From contig OY829366.1 of assembly GCA_963691755.1 (NCBI GenBank), forward strand, positions 3,038,001 through 3,102,000: a stretch of DNA of 64,000 nucleotides, given 5' to 3'. A model generated the notes under the pieces. The model did no database searches, had not been told where the DNA came from, and was given only the letters and a program-made list of their open reading frames with translations. The DNA is from Dinoroseobacter sp013215265. Its GTDB lineage: Bacteria > Pseudomonadota > Alphaproteobacteria > Rhodobacterales > Rhodobacteraceae. Positions 15,734 to 24,567 of this stretch are shown one piece after another. The translations under genes and the position numbers were made by a program. Position 1 is the first letter of the stretch, and every line of letters begins with the position of its first letter.

Positions 15734-15943
15734 ATGGCTACTGGCACCGTAAAATGGTTCAACACCACCAAAGGATTTGGGTTTATCGCGCCTGACGCGG
15801 GAGGCTCGGACGTGTTCGTGCACATCTCTGCGGTAGAACGTGCGGGGCTGACGGGACTCGCGGACAATCAGAAGATTGAATACGAATTGCGGGAGGGGCG
15901 TGACGGCCGGTCCTCGGCCAGCGAACTAAAGCTGCTCGACTAA
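15734..15943 (+). CDS. Cold-shock domain protein (CspA-like)
   Basis: 69 residues, a single cold-shock domain: GTVKWFNTTKGFGFIAPD (RNP1) and DVFVHISAVE (RNP2). Binds single-stranded nucleic acid and acts as RNA chaperone. AAAGGAG lies upstream of the ATG; the 11-codon extension in the same frame is ignored. A long region (15511-15733) precedes the gene, with a small hairpin TTGCT-tttc-AGCAA at 15581-15594, consistent with the long 5' leader common for csp mRNAs. Confidence 0.95.
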   Translation: MATGTVKWFNTTKGFGFIAPDAGGSDVFVHISAVERAGLTGLADNQKIEYELREGRDGRSSASELKLLD

Positions 15944-15963
15944 TTTTCTGACATTTGAGTATG

Positions 15964-15997
15964 AAAAAGGCCGCCACGGCTGGGAGCGGCCTTACTG
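15964..15997. terminator. Bidirectional terminator between cspA-like and secreted-protein genes
   Basis: AAGGCCGC (15967-15974) pairs with GCGGCCTT (15986-15993), with A5 before the stem and a T-containing stretch after it. It lies between convergent genes and can serve both strands. Confidence 0.7.
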
Positions 15998-16014
15998 CTT
16001 AAATCCGAGCGGAC

Positions 16015-16290
16015 CTATTCGCCAGTTCCTTTGATACCTTCGGTATCGAAGTAACTTGACGAAACATACTGCGAACGCGACGTAGGATGCTGCATCATGG
16101 CTGAATAGCTGGTGTGCTGGTTCGGTGTGCCGCAACATATCACGCCGTTAACGACAATAGGCTGCGTGCCGGTCGGACAATAATTTGCGCTAGAATTGTA
16201 AGGATAGAGTCTAGGTTGGTGACCATCGGCGAAAGCGGAAGTTGCCCCACTGACCAAAAAGGCCAAGGCAAATGACAGGCGAAGCGACAT
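16015..16290 (-). CDS. Small secreted protein with a Cys pair, function unknown
   Basis: 91 residues. A clear signal peptide (MSLRLSFALAFLVSGATSAFA) is followed by a mature part of about 70 residues with three cysteines (NYCPTG, VICCGTP). GGGAGGT precedes the ATG at 16290; the frame upstream of it is not supported. Not recognised; the cysteines suggest a disulfide or metal site. Confidence 0.65.
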   Translation of the reverse strand: MSLRLSFALAFLVSGATSAFADGHQPRLYPYNSSANYCPTGTQPIVVNGVICCGTPNQHTSYSAMMQHPTSRSQYVSSSYFDTEGIKGTGE

Positions 16291-16499
16291 AGAAATACCT
16301 CCCGAAAACGGGTTAGTTCGACTTATCCACATGCTATCAATAGTATTGCGATCTGGAAAGCAACAGACGCAGGAGCTCGCGCCCTCAGCAGGCATTGTGA
16401 CCCATTTTGAGACAGTTTTGGCAAAAATGGGGGATTGTCGGCGCAAAGACAGACTTCAAGTGCCAATCACCTTTATGATTTACAGCGGACATCTGAAGC

Positions 16500-17426
16500 T
16501 TATCCCGCGAATACCGCCGCGAACTCCCGCCATTCTCCTTTGCTCATACCAGACGTTTCTTGGGTCACCTCTTCACCAGAAAGACGTCGTTTGATCACCT
16601 CGATTCCTTTGGCGCTCAGGTTCACCCCGCCCATCCGGTAGTCTTCGAACGCACCGTAGGCAGCGGGCACCCAGTCAGCGACCAACTTGCACATCTGTTC
16701 CGCATAAACCCGGATTTCATATTGCGCATGTGCGTCGGCCCGCAGGCGCAGGAAGTGGAAAAGATTGTGAAGATCTACCTTCCAGTACCATTGGGTATAG
16801 ATGTTCGCAGGCAGGTTCATCCGTGCAAGTTCCCGTGCCAGACCTTGCTGGCCGTCCTGGCTGATCATCTCTTCATAATGATCATAGCTTCGAGCGGCAT
16901 CGTCTTGCAGATAGCGCAGCACGCGCGCAGCCTCTTCCCCGGTCAGCGCCTCACCCCGGCCCTGGTTATTGACCACGGATTGCGCGGCGAGATCTTCGGC
17001 AGCAGGGATGTAGAACTCGCGGTCGAGGATCGAATAGCGTGCTGAGTATTCATTGACGTTGGCGGTCCGGTGCCGGATCCACTGACGCGCCACGAAGACC
17101 GGCAGTTTAACGTGCAGCTTGATCTCGCACATCTCGAAAGGGGTCGAATGCCAATGACGCATTAGATAACGGATCAGGCCACTGTCATCACGCGCAGCCT
17201 TGGTGCCTGCCCCGTAGCTGACGCGCGCGGCTTGCACGATGGCAGCATCATCGCCCATGTAGTCAACAACTCGGACAAAGCCGTGATCAAGCACTTTGTA
17301 GGGCGTATAAAGGTGCTGCTCCATCCCAGGGGAAACTGCCCGTAGCGTTGGCTGGGGATTGGCGCGCAAGGCCTTGATCTGATCCTCGGGGGTCTCTTGC
17401 AGGGTCGGTGTGGCCTCGGCGTTCAT
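16500..17426 (-). CDS. thyX: FAD-dependent thymidylate synthase
   Basis: 308 residues. The ThyX motif RHRTANVNEYSARYS (RHR-x7-S) is intact, along with YLMRHWHSTPFEMCEIKLHVKLPVFVARQWIRHR and NIYTQWYWKVDLHNLFHFLRLR. Makes dTMP from dUMP with methylene-tetrahydrofolate and reduced flavin. Start is the ATG at 17426 with AAAAGGA upstream; the longer frame adds 42 residues without family support. The 275 bases upstream (17427-17701) show no gene. Confidence 0.96.
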   Translation of the reverse strand: MNAEATPTLQETPEDQIKALRANPQPTLRAVSPGMEQHLYTPYKVLDHGFVRVVDYMGDDAAIVQAARVSYGAGTKAARDDSGLIRYLMRHWHSTPFEMCEIKLHVKLPVFVARQWIRHRTANVNEYSARYSILDREFYIPAAEDLAAQSVVNNQGRGEALTGEEAARVLRYLQDDAARSYDHYEEMISQDGQQGLARELARMNLPANIYTQWYWKVDLHNLFHFLRLRADAHAQYEIRVYAEQMCKLVADWVPAAYGAFEDYRMGGVNLSAKGIEVIKRRLSGEEVTQETSGMSKGEWREFAAVFAG

Positions 17427-17701
17427 GCTCGGGTCCTTTTTGTCGTCTGTATCGGCGTGAGGCGGGTGGGTTCGATCCGTGCCGATCTCCGCGAAAGGGC
17501 CTTCGCGGGACCTGGGAATAGCGCGTCTCAGGCTGGGGCCACCCGCCCTCACATTGCTAAATGTGGTGTATGTCGTAACGGCGGTCCACCATAAAATGCG
17601 TCATACCCCAAGATAACAGTGGATAGTTTGTGAACCAGAGTGCCTTGCGGTTGTACGCGAGGGCGCTAGGTTTACCGCAAGTGACCGGAGGATTTTAAGT
17701 T

Positions 17702-18130
17702 ATGACGCTGCGCTATCTACACACCATGGTTCGTGTAAAGGATCTGGAGGCGTCGATGGCCTTCTATAGATTGCTGGGTTTGGAAGAAACGAAGCGGTTC
17801 GACAACGAAAAGGGCCGCTTTACCCTAATCTTTATGGCACCTCCCGGACAGCCAGAATGCCCGGTCGAGCTGACTTATAATTGGGACGGCGATGATGGGC
17901 TGCCTGCAGACAGCCGACACTTTGGCCATCTCGCCTACCGCGTCGGCAACATCTACGAGGTTTGTCAGCACCTGATGGACAACGGTGTCACAATCAACCG
18001 TCCGCCGCGCGACGGCCATATGGCGTTTGTGCGCTCTCCGGACAACATCTCGGTCGAACTTCTGCAAGAGGGGGACGACCTTCCCCCGGCTGAACCCTGG
18101 ATCAGTATGGAAAATACTGGTCATTGGTAA
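17702..18130 (+). CDS. gloA: Glyoxalase I (lactoylglutathione lyase)
   Basis: 142 residues, two beta-alpha-beta(3) modules of the VOC fold: LHTMVRVKDLEASMAFYRLLGL and HFGHLAYRVGNIYEVCQHLMDNGV. Likely metal ligands are the His and Glu pairs H7, E56 (VELTYNW), H75 and E120 (SVELLQ). Detoxifies methylglyoxal as the glutathione hemithioacetal. Its stop overlaps the start of the next gene, so it is coupled with the DUF1194 pair. Confidence 0.88.
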   Translation: MTLRYLHTMVRVKDLEASMAFYRLLGLEETKRFDNEKGRFTLIFMAPPGQPECPVELTYNWDGDDGLPADSRHFGHLAYRVGNIYEVCQHLMDNGVTINRPPRDGHMAFVRSPDNISVELLQEGDDLPPAEPWISMENTGHW

Positions 18131-18801
18131 GGGCGGCTGCATTCGCAATTTTGTTAGGGGCCACCCCTGCGGCGGCCTCTGAATGCCGTTTGGCGCTGCT
18201 TCTAGGGCTTGATGTGTCTACCTCTGTCGATGCTGAGGAATATGCGCTGCAAAGAGACGGCCTGGTGGCCGCACTTGGCGCACCTGAAGTACAGCGGGCC
18301 ATGTTTTCGCCTGCCGGACATGTGGCGATTTCGGTGTTTGAGTGGAGTGGGATCGATGAGCAATCTTTGATTTTACCCTGGACGCGGGTCCGCGACCCGG
18401 CCGCGCTGGAGACCGCAAGGCGCAAGATTGGCAGCAGCATACGAAGCTACGACGATCGAACCGCACTGGGTGAAGCGCTTGCCTTTGCGGAAGGGGTGTT
18501 TGCGGGCGCACCTGCTGATTGTGGCGCCTTAACACTCGATATTTCTGGAGATGGTCGGTCCAACACCGGACGTCCCCCCGCCCAGATTTATGCCGAACTT
18601 CCGGCCTATGACAGGATCTTGGTCAACGGTCTTGCCGTGGGCGGTGAACTTGAAGGCGTGGATCTTTACTACCGCGATGAACTTCTGCACGGATCTGGTG
18701 CATTTCTGGAGATCGCCAATAACTACAAAGACTTCGAACGTGTGATGCGGCAAAAGCTCGAACGCGAAATGGGGGTCTTTGTGTTGGGGGCACTGCAATG
18801 A
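18124..18801 (+). CDS. DUF1194 (von Willebrand A-like) secreted protein, copy 1
   Basis: 225 residues beginning with TTG inside the gloA stop region, followed by a signal peptide (VRAAAFAILLGATPAAAS). The core, LALLLGLDVSTSVDAEEYALQRDGLVAAL with DxSxS, resembles the metal-ion-dependent adhesion site of vWA domains; ALTLDISGDGRSNTGRPP completes it. Periplasmic or cell-surface; function unknown. It overlaps its paralogue by 4 bases. Confidence 0.8.
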   Translation: MVRAAAFAILLGATPAAASECRLALLLGLDVSTSVDAEEYALQRDGLVAALGAPEVQRAMFSPAGHVAISVFEWSGIDEQSLILPWTRVRDPAALETARRKIGSSIRSYDDRTALGEALAFAEGVFAGAPADCGALTLDISGDGRSNTGRPPAQIYAELPAYDRILVNGLAVGGELEGVDLYYRDELLHGSGAFLEIANNYKDFERVMRQKLEREMGVFVLGALQ

Positions 18802-19547
18802 TCCGTTTGCTGCTCATCTTTGTCCTGGCGTTTGGGATCGGGGGGCCTGCACGGGCAAATTGTTGGCTGGCATTGGCGCTGGGTCTGGACGTGTCCCAGT
18901 CCGTCGATGCGGTTGAATACCGCCTACAGCTCGATGGTCTTGCGAACGCGCTTGAAGACGCCGAGGTACAATCGGCGATTTTTGCTTATGCTCCCGTCAC
19001 GGTGCGTCTGATGGTCTATGAATGGGGGGACGCCACGCGCCAGCGGGTCTTAGTCCCCTGGACTGACATCACCGCCGCGGAAACTCTTTCACATGTCACC
19101 CAAGGCTTGCGCAGGACCACGCGCATCAGTGACGAGGAACGCACAGGTCTTGGGGCCGCGGTTCTTTTTGGTGGGCGCGCCCTTCAACAACAATCCGATT
19201 GCTGGCAACTGACACTGGATGTGTCCGGGGATGGATGGAACAACAATGGGCCAAACCCCGAAGATGTGCGAACCTATCCTGATCTGGCGGGTGTAACCGT
19301 CAATGCGCTGGTGGTGGGAGACGACAGCACATACGCGGGTGTCTCCGATCACAGGCAAGTCGAAATCAAAGAACTGCTCAGCTACTACTCAACCCGGGTT
19401 ATCTCAGGCGCCTTGTCCTTTACCGAAGCTGCAATCAACTTTCAGGACTTCGAAGATGCCATGAAGCGAAAGTTACTGCGGGAAATGGCCAGCATGGCGG
19501 TGGCAGACGCAGATCCACTTCAAACGCCTTGGCTCAAAACTCAGTAA
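18798..19547 (+). CDS. DUF1194 (von Willebrand A-like) secreted protein, copy 2
   Basis: 249 residues, a paralogue of the gene before it (same blocks: LALGLDVSQSVDAVEYRLQLDGLANAL, LTLDVSGDGWNNNGPNPE, ALSFTEAAINFQDFEDAMKRKLLREM). Here the motif reads DVSQS, keeping the D-x-S-x-S layout. Signal peptide in residues 1-21. The ATG overlaps the stop of copy 1. The tandem pair may form a heterodimer; this is inferred. The 3' end overlaps the convergent MarR gene by 7 bases. Confidence 0.8.
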   Translation: MIRLLLIFVLAFGIGGPARANCWLALALGLDVSQSVDAVEYRLQLDGLANALEDAEVQSAIFAYAPVTVRLMVYEWGDATRQRVLVPWTDITAAETLSHVTQGLRRTTRISDEERTGLGAAVLFGGRALQQQSDCWQLTLDVSGDGWNNNGPNPEDVRTYPDLAGVTVNALVVGDDSTYAGVSDHRQVEIKELLSYYSTRVISGALSFTEAAINFQDFEDAMKRKLLREMASMAVADADPLQTPWLKTQ

Positions 19548-20038
19548 ATATACCTGATCTGATCCGCCCAGAAGCGTTCGATACGGCGTAATCCGACATT
19601 GATGTCCTCAAGACCTTTTTGATCCAGCGCGCCTTTGCTCTGCATCCCTTCCGCATGGCGGGTGAAGAGATCTGCAACGATATCGCGTATGCGCCGACCT
19701 TCGGGGGTCAGCCGCACACGAACAGAACGACGGTCAATTTCGCAGCGCTGATGATGCATATACCCCATCTCAACCAGTTTCTTGAGGTTGTATGAAACGT
19801 TCGAGCCTTGGTAGTAGCCCCGGGATTTCAGCTCCCCGGCCGTCACTTCATTTTCGCCGATATTAAACAGAAGCAAGGCCTGTACGGCATTCACTTCCAA
19901 CACCCCAACCCGTTCAAATTCATCTTTGATCACATCCAGCAGCAAACGGTGCATTCGCTCCACAAGCGCCAGGCTGTCGAGATAGCCTGTGCGAAAACTC
20001 ATCTGCCGGGGATCACCCAACTGCGAATGAATGCTCAT
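19541..20038 (-). CDS. ldtR: MarR-family winged-helix regulator, LdtR-like
   Basis: 165 residues. Dimer helix FRTGYLDSLALVERMHRLLLDVIKDEFER, then the winged helix (VTAGELKSRGYYQGSNVSYNLKKLVEMGYMHHQRCEIDRRSVRVRLTPEGRRI). The sequence fits the alphaproteobacterial LdtR group, which controls an L,D-transpeptidase and stress genes. Start is the ATG at 20038 after GGACGGAGA; 17 further codons upstream are possible. No target site can be named from the window. Confidence 0.75.
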   Translation of the reverse strand: MSIHSQLGDPRQMSFRTGYLDSLALVERMHRLLLDVIKDEFERVGVLEVNAVQALLLFNIGENEVTAGELKSRGYYQGSNVSYNLKKLVEMGYMHHQRCEIDRRSVRVRLTPEGRRIRDIVADLFTRHAEGMQSKGALDQKGLEDINVGLRRIERFWADQIRYIY

Positions 20039-20129
20039 ATTGGTCTCCGTCCTCAAGATACGCTGTTCTGGCGCAAGCAATGACGGCAAAGTCCCAATAA
20101 GGCGTTAATCGTGACAATTTTTCCGTAAA

Positions 20130-20378
20130 TCAGCGCGGAACAAGACTGGCAATCAACGCGGCAAAACGCTCTGGCGGGGTGCCTTGACCGGACACCCATT
20201 GGTAAAGGTCCTGGTCGTTTTCCTCCAGCAAATCATCATAAAGATCGAGCGCCGCCTCATCCATCTGCGCGAGATTAGCATCAGCGTAAGGCCCCAAAAT
20301 CAAATCCATTTCCTTGGTACCACGACGCCAGGACCGGATTTTCATTCGCTTTAGTCGCGCTTCTGGTGTCTCGCTCAT
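20130..20378 (-). CDS. sdhE: FAD assembly factor SdhE
   Basis: 82 residues, the normal SdhE length. The flavinylation motif RRGTKEMD (RGxxE) is present, with LYDDLLEENDQDLYQWVSGQ. Helps attach FAD to succinate dehydrogenase flavoprotein. Its start overlaps the end of the XRE-type gene upstream by 4 bases. Confidence 0.9.
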   Translation of the reverse strand: MSETPEARLKRMKIRSWRRGTKEMDLILGPYADANLAQMDEAALDLYDDLLEENDQDLYQWVSGQGTPPERFAALIASLVPR

Positions 20379-20767
20379 AGCTCGGCCTGAAGTGACGCAC
20401 GCAGGCGCTTTTCCAAGCGGCCAAGACGGGCAGCGCCTTGTTCCATTTCTGTCCGCATCTGGCGCATCTCAGTCAAAACCTCGGTCAGGTTGGCCGGGAT
20501 TTCGGTGGGCTCGCTCGGCCCATCCAGCCCTTCGCCCTGCCCGGTCATCAGCCATCGCATCGAGACACTTAGAATGCCGGACACCATCGTCAGGCGGTTG
20601 GCACGGGGCTCAGACAGGTCTTCTTCCCAAGACCGGAGCGTCTTGACCTTGACGCCCAACCGCTTGGCAAGGTCGGTTTGTTTCAGGCCGGCGGCTTCGC
20701 GCGCACCGGCCAGTCGATCTCCAAACGTCGCGTTCTGTTCGCTGAACCAGTTATTTCCATCGTCCAT
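20375..20767 (-). CDS. XRE-family DNA-binding protein with C-terminal coiled coil
   Basis: 130 residues. Helix-turn-helix FGDRLAGAREAAGLKQTDLAKRLGVKVKTLRSWEEDLSEPRANRLTMVSGIL covers residues 15-70. A predicted coiled coil (LTEVLTEMRQMRTEMEQGAARLGRLEKRL) ends the protein and may dimerise it. Forms an operon with sdhE and is divergent from the aminotransferase gene, which it might regulate. Confidence 0.8.
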   Translation of the reverse strand: MDDGNNWFSEQNATFGDRLAGAREAAGLKQTDLAKRLGVKVKTLRSWEEDLSEPRANRLTMVSGILSVSMRWLMTGQGEGLDGPSEPTEIPANLTEVLTEMRQMRTEMEQGAARLGRLEKRLRASLQAEL

Positions 20768-20856
20768 CCTGTGTCCTCGCTTGGAATTCGTCTTGATCGG
20801 ACTTCTAGCGCATCCTATGAGGGCGCCGCCCCCCTTTTATTCACCGGAGCGACCAA

Positions 20857-22059
20857 ATGCCCTTCCTGTCCGACAGTCTTGCACGCGTAAAACCTTCACC
20901 AACGATCGCGGTGTCCACGAAGGCACGCGAATTGAAGGCCGCCGGCCGCGATGTTATCGGCTTGGGTGCGGGCGAGCCCGATTTTGACACACCAGAAAAT
21001 ATCAAGACGGTTGCCAAGGCAGCCATTGATGCCGGTGATACCAAATATACTGCGCCCGACGGGACGCCTGCGCTGAAACAGGCCATCGTGGCCAAATTCA
21101 AGCGCGACAACGGGCTGGACTACGATGTCAACCAGATCACGGTGGGCACCGGTGGCAAACAGGTGCTGATCAACGCATTGATGGCGACGCTGAACCCTGG
21201 AGACGAGGTGGTGATCCCTGCGCCTTACTGGGTCAGCTATCCCGACATGGTCCTGCTTGCAGGTGGGGAACCGGTGATCGCAATGGCTACAGCGGAAAAT
21301 TCCTACAAACTGACGCCTGAAGCTCTGGAAGCAGCCATCACTCCAAAAACCAAATGGTTCATTTTCAACTCGCCCTCGAACCCAACCGGTGCCGGTTACA
21401 CACGTGACGAACTGAAGGCGCTGACCGATGTGCTGATGCGTCACCCACATGTTTGGGTGCTGACCGACGACATGTACGAGCATCTGGTCTATGACAATTT
21501 CGAATTCTGCACACCGGCTCAAGTCGAGCCTGCGCTCTATGACCGGACCCTGACCTGCAACGGTGTCTCCAAGGCCTACGCCATGACCGGCTGGCGCATC
21601 GGCTATGCTGGCGGCCCGGTAGAGTTGATCAAAGCGATGGGCAAAATCCAGTCGCAGACGACATCAAACCCATGCTCAATCTCGCAGGCTGCAGCCGTTG
21701 AAGCGCTCAACGGAACGCAGGACTTCATTCCTGCCAACAACATAACCTTCAAACGCCGTCGCGATCTGGTCGTGGACATGTTGAACGCGGCAGATGGAAT
21801 AGAATGCCCGAAGCCGGAAGGTGCCTTCTATGTCTATCCCAGCGTGGCGGGCTGCATCGGCAAGACCTCCGCAGGGGGTACGTTGATCGAAAATGACGAA
21901 GTGTTCGCAACTGCCCTGCTTGAAGAAAAAGGTGTGGCCGTCGTGTTTGGTGCCGCGTTCGGTCTCAGCCCATGCTTCCGGGTCAGCTACGCAACAAGCG
22001 ACGAAGCGCTGACCGAGGCCTGCACGCGCATCCAGGATTTCTGTGCTGGTTTGAGCTAA
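20857..22059 (+). CDS. aspC: Aspartate aminotransferase (class I, PLP)
   Basis: 400 residues. The PLP lysine lies in NGVSKAYAMTGWRIGYAGG; the Asp/Tyr pair in VLTDDMYEHLVYDN, and the substrate Arg in CFRVSYATS. The N-terminal GLGAGEPDFDTPENI and AIDAGDTKYTAPDGTP are typical of the Ib aspartate aminotransferases of alphaproteobacteria. Transfers amino groups between aspartate and 2-oxoglutarate. GGAGCG lies before the ATG. Confidence 0.9.
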   Translation: MPFLSDSLARVKPSPTIAVSTKARELKAAGRDVIGLGAGEPDFDTPENIKTVAKAAIDAGDTKYTAPDGTPALKQAIVAKFKRDNGLDYDVNQITVGTGGKQVLINALMATLNPGDEVVIPAPYWVSYPDMVLLAGGEPVIAMATAENSYKLTPEALEAAITPKTKWFIFNSPSNPTGAGYTRDELKALTDVLMRHPHVWVLTDDMYEHLVYDNFEFCTPAQVEPALYDRTLTCNGVSKAYAMTGWRIGYAGGPVELIKAMGKIQSQTTSNPCSISQAAAVEALNGTQDFIPANNITFKRRRDLVVDMLNAADGIECPKPEGAFYVYPSVAGCIGKTSAGGTLIENDEVFATALLEEKGVAVVFGAAFGLSPCFRVSYATSDEALTEACTRIQDFCAGLS

Positions 22060-22125
22060 AATTACAGCTCAAATCACAACGATCTCACATCAGAGCGCCC
22101 CATTAGCAAGCGTCATGAGCAGGCG

Positions 22126-22548
22126 TCATGAAATTGGGCGGCTGCCCAGCGGTTCGTAAAATCTCAGCAGGTATCCGTCCGGATCGGCAACCACAAATTG
22201 GCGGTGACCCAATCTGGTGTCATCGCGGCGGTACCAGCGCTCTTCGGGCGGCAGGTAAAGGGACCATTGTGCTGCATCAAGCGCAACAAGCATTGGCGCG
22301 ATGGCGGGCACTTTGATCTGAACATTCACACCTTTGCCAAATGGATATGTTCGCGGCAAATGCCCATTATCAAAGCTGCGCCCCTGACCAATTTGATCGA
22401 TCATCAACTCAGCTTTGCCCAATGCCAGATACGCAAAACCATCCTCTGGTCTCTCATACACGCAGGCGAACCCCAGATGACGACAATAGAACCTTTTGGA
22501 AGCTGCGAAATCAGAGACCGCAAATTCCGGCACAAGCGCGTTTGACAT
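22126..22548 (-). CDS. VOC-family protein (bleomycin-resistance-like)
   Basis: 140 residues: VPEFAVSDFAASKRFYCRHLGFACVYERPEDGFAYLALGKAELMI, then LGHRQFVVADPDGYLLRFYEPLG. The fold matches glyoxalase/bleomycin-resistance proteins that sequester or modify small molecules. The ligand is unknown. Start is the ATG at 22548; 30 codons upstream are not supported. Confidence 0.8.
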   Translation of the reverse strand: MSNALVPEFAVSDFAASKRFYCRHLGFACVYERPEDGFAYLALGKAELMIDQIGQGRSFDNGHLPRTYPFGKGVNVQIKVPAIAPMLVALDAAQWSLYLPPEERWYRRDDTRLGHRQFVVADPDGYLLRFYEPLGSRPIS

Positions 22549-22718
22549 GGCCTGGCCTCTTCCCCGGCGATGAACCTTTGCGCCAATGAAGCTATTTCTT
22601 GAATTGCATACAACCTCATGTCTTGCGCCTACAGCCAATCGTGACCGGTTTGCGCTAGGCAGCCAACGCCCCCTGAGCTAAAGTTTGCCCGAGGCTTATA
22701 CTTCCTAGGATTTTCATC

Positions 22719-23132
22719 ATGTCAGTTGAATTACCCGAGCTCTTTTACCGCATCAAAGATAACGGCGCGGCGGTGTTTCGCGTGGTACCAGAAAGCCGAC
22801 AGAAATGGATCAATCTGGAGCAGATTGCCACCGTGAACACGCGAAATAGCGAAGTGAAGGTTCAGAATAAAGCCGAGGTTACCGACGCCGAAATGACCGC
22901 AATGAAGGTCTGGATTAGAGAGCGGCAGAGTGTGTTGGCCATCCGCGAGATCGATACTATCCACCGTACAATCGACGACATGAACAGGACCGCACATTGG
23001 GTCCAATCAAAAGCCTCCCCGGAACAGTTAGACGCGGTCACCGACAAACTGCTTATGGCCATATACGATCTGCGTCAGGTGCTTGTACGCAAGAAAGCTG
23101 ACAGCATGAGTGGGCGCTCCTCCTCTTCGTGA
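22719..23132 (+). CDS. Conserved protein of unknown function
   Basis: 137 residues, soluble and charged. An N-terminal beta-rich half (FYRIKDNGAAVFRVVPESRQKWINLEQIATVNTRNSEVK) is followed by helices (DAEMTAMKVWIRERQSVLAIREIDTIHRTIDDMNRTAHWVQSKA, DAVTDKLLMAIYDLRQVLVRKKAD). No known motif recognised. It is convergent with the MATE gene. Confidence 0.6.
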   Translation: MSVELPELFYRIKDNGAAVFRVVPESRQKWINLEQIATVNTRNSEVKVQNKAEVTDAEMTAMKVWIRERQSVLAIREIDTIHRTIDDMNRTAHWVQSKASPEQLDAVTDKLLMAIYDLRQVLVRKKADSMSGRSSSS

Positions 23133-23148
23133 TCGGCAGACACCGTCC

Positions 23149-24516
23149 TTAGGTCTCGATCAGACGATGCGTCCAATGACGCTGACCCCAGAAGCGCCAG
23201 CTTAGAAGGACCGCGGCAACCGCCAGCCCCACCACCAGACCGAACCAAATGCCAACGGCCCCCCAGCCGACGATAAACCCAAAAATATACCCTGAAGGGG
23301 CACCAACCGCCCAATAGCTGAACCCTGCAATGATCATGGGCACACGCGTGTCCTGGACGCCGCGCAGAAGCCCCAGCACCAGCACTTGCAACCCGTCTGC
23401 AAGCTGAAACAGCGCAGCCATGGTAAGAAGCGAAACGCCCATCGAAATGACCGCCGCCCGCTGTGCCCCGTCGGGATCGGTAAAGACACCAATGAGAAAC
23501 TCCGGCATCCCCAGAAACAGCACCATGGTCAGAAAGATTGTTCCCAGTGATAATCCAGTGATCGCGATAGATCCACGCATCAGGTTGATCTGGTCTTTCC
23601 TGCCCAACGCGCGCCCTGCGCGCACAGTGGCGGCCTGTCCCAGACCCAGATGCACCATGAAGGTGATCGATGCGATTTGCAGGGCAATGCCATGCGCGGC
23701 AAGTGGGATTGTTCCGATCCATCCCATCATGATCGCGGCAGCAGTAAAAAGCCCGCTTTCAGCCAAATGCGTGAAACCGATCGGCCAGCCGAGGCGAAAA
23801 ACCTTTCCGAAAGCTTCCCAATCAGGACGCCAAAATCGGGCAAACAACTCATGCTCGGGCAAAACGCGCAGCGCGTACACCGCCAGCGAGCTTGTCATCA
23901 CCAGATACAAACCAACCGACGCCCAGGCAGCGCCCTTGATCCCAAGCTCCGGAAAGCCCCAATTGCCGAAGATCAAAAGCCAGTTCAGCCCGGCATTGCC
24001 AACCGCACCGGCAACCGTAACCCAGAGCACGACCTGAGCGCGCTCTAAGGCGGCTAAATAGCTTTTCAGCACCCAAACAAGAAGCGCAGGCACCATGCCA
24101 AGCCCTGCAATACGCAAGTAATCCTTGGCGAGCCCCGCAATCTCTGGCTTCTGGCCCAGCGCCAGCAGCAATGGCTCAGAAAACCAGAAGACCGGATAAA
24201 TGAGCGTCCCGAACAAAATGGCAAGCCACAGCCCCATGCGTGTTACCCGCCGGACTTGGACCTCATCACCAGCACTGGCAGCAGAGGCGACCATGGGCAT
24301 CACCGCAAACGCAAACCCTGACCCCAGAACAGATGCGGTGAACCATGTGCTGGCCCCCAGAACACCTGCTGCGAGCGCTTCGACCCCGTACCATCCCAGC
24401 ATAAGCGTATCGGCCACGTTCACCATCGATTGGGCAAGATGGCTTCCGGCGAGGGGCAAGGCGAGAAAAAGCGCGGATTTTACATGGGCGCGATAGCGAA
24501 GGGGTTGGATGGTCAT
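23149..24516 (-). CDS. MATE-family efflux protein (NorM-like)
   Basis: 455 residues with about twelve membrane helices. The MATE start (LPLAGSHLAQSMVNVADTLMLGWYGVEALAAGVLGASTWF) and the mirrored second half (LGWPIGFTHLAESGLFTAAAIMMGWIGTIPLAAHGIALQIASITFMVHLGLGQAATVRAGRALG) are clear. Exports cationic drugs in exchange for H+ or Na+. Ends near the NicO-type gene, 51 bases apart, same strand. Confidence 0.92.
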   Translation of the reverse strand: MTIQPLRYRAHVKSALFLALPLAGSHLAQSMVNVADTLMLGWYGVEALAAGVLGASTWFTASVLGSGFAFAVMPMVASAASAGDEVQVRRVTRMGLWLAILFGTLIYPVFWFSEPLLLALGQKPEIAGLAKDYLRIAGLGMVPALLVWVLKSYLAALERAQVVLWVTVAGAVGNAGLNWLLIFGNWGFPELGIKGAAWASVGLYLVMTSSLAVYALRVLPEHELFARFWRPDWEAFGKVFRLGWPIGFTHLAESGLFTAAAIMMGWIGTIPLAAHGIALQIASITFMVHLGLGQAATVRAGRALGRKDQINLMRGSIAITGLSLGTIFLTMVLFLGMPEFLIGVFTDPDGAQRAAVISMGVSLLTMAALFQLADGLQVLVLGLLRGVQDTRVPMIIAGFSYWAVGAPSGYIFGFIVGWGAVGIWFGLVVGLAVAAVLLSWRFWGQRHWTHRLIET

Positions 24517-24567
24517 CCCGCGGCTTTAGGCGCAGCGCGCTGTAGGATCAATCTCGTTTGCGACCTT

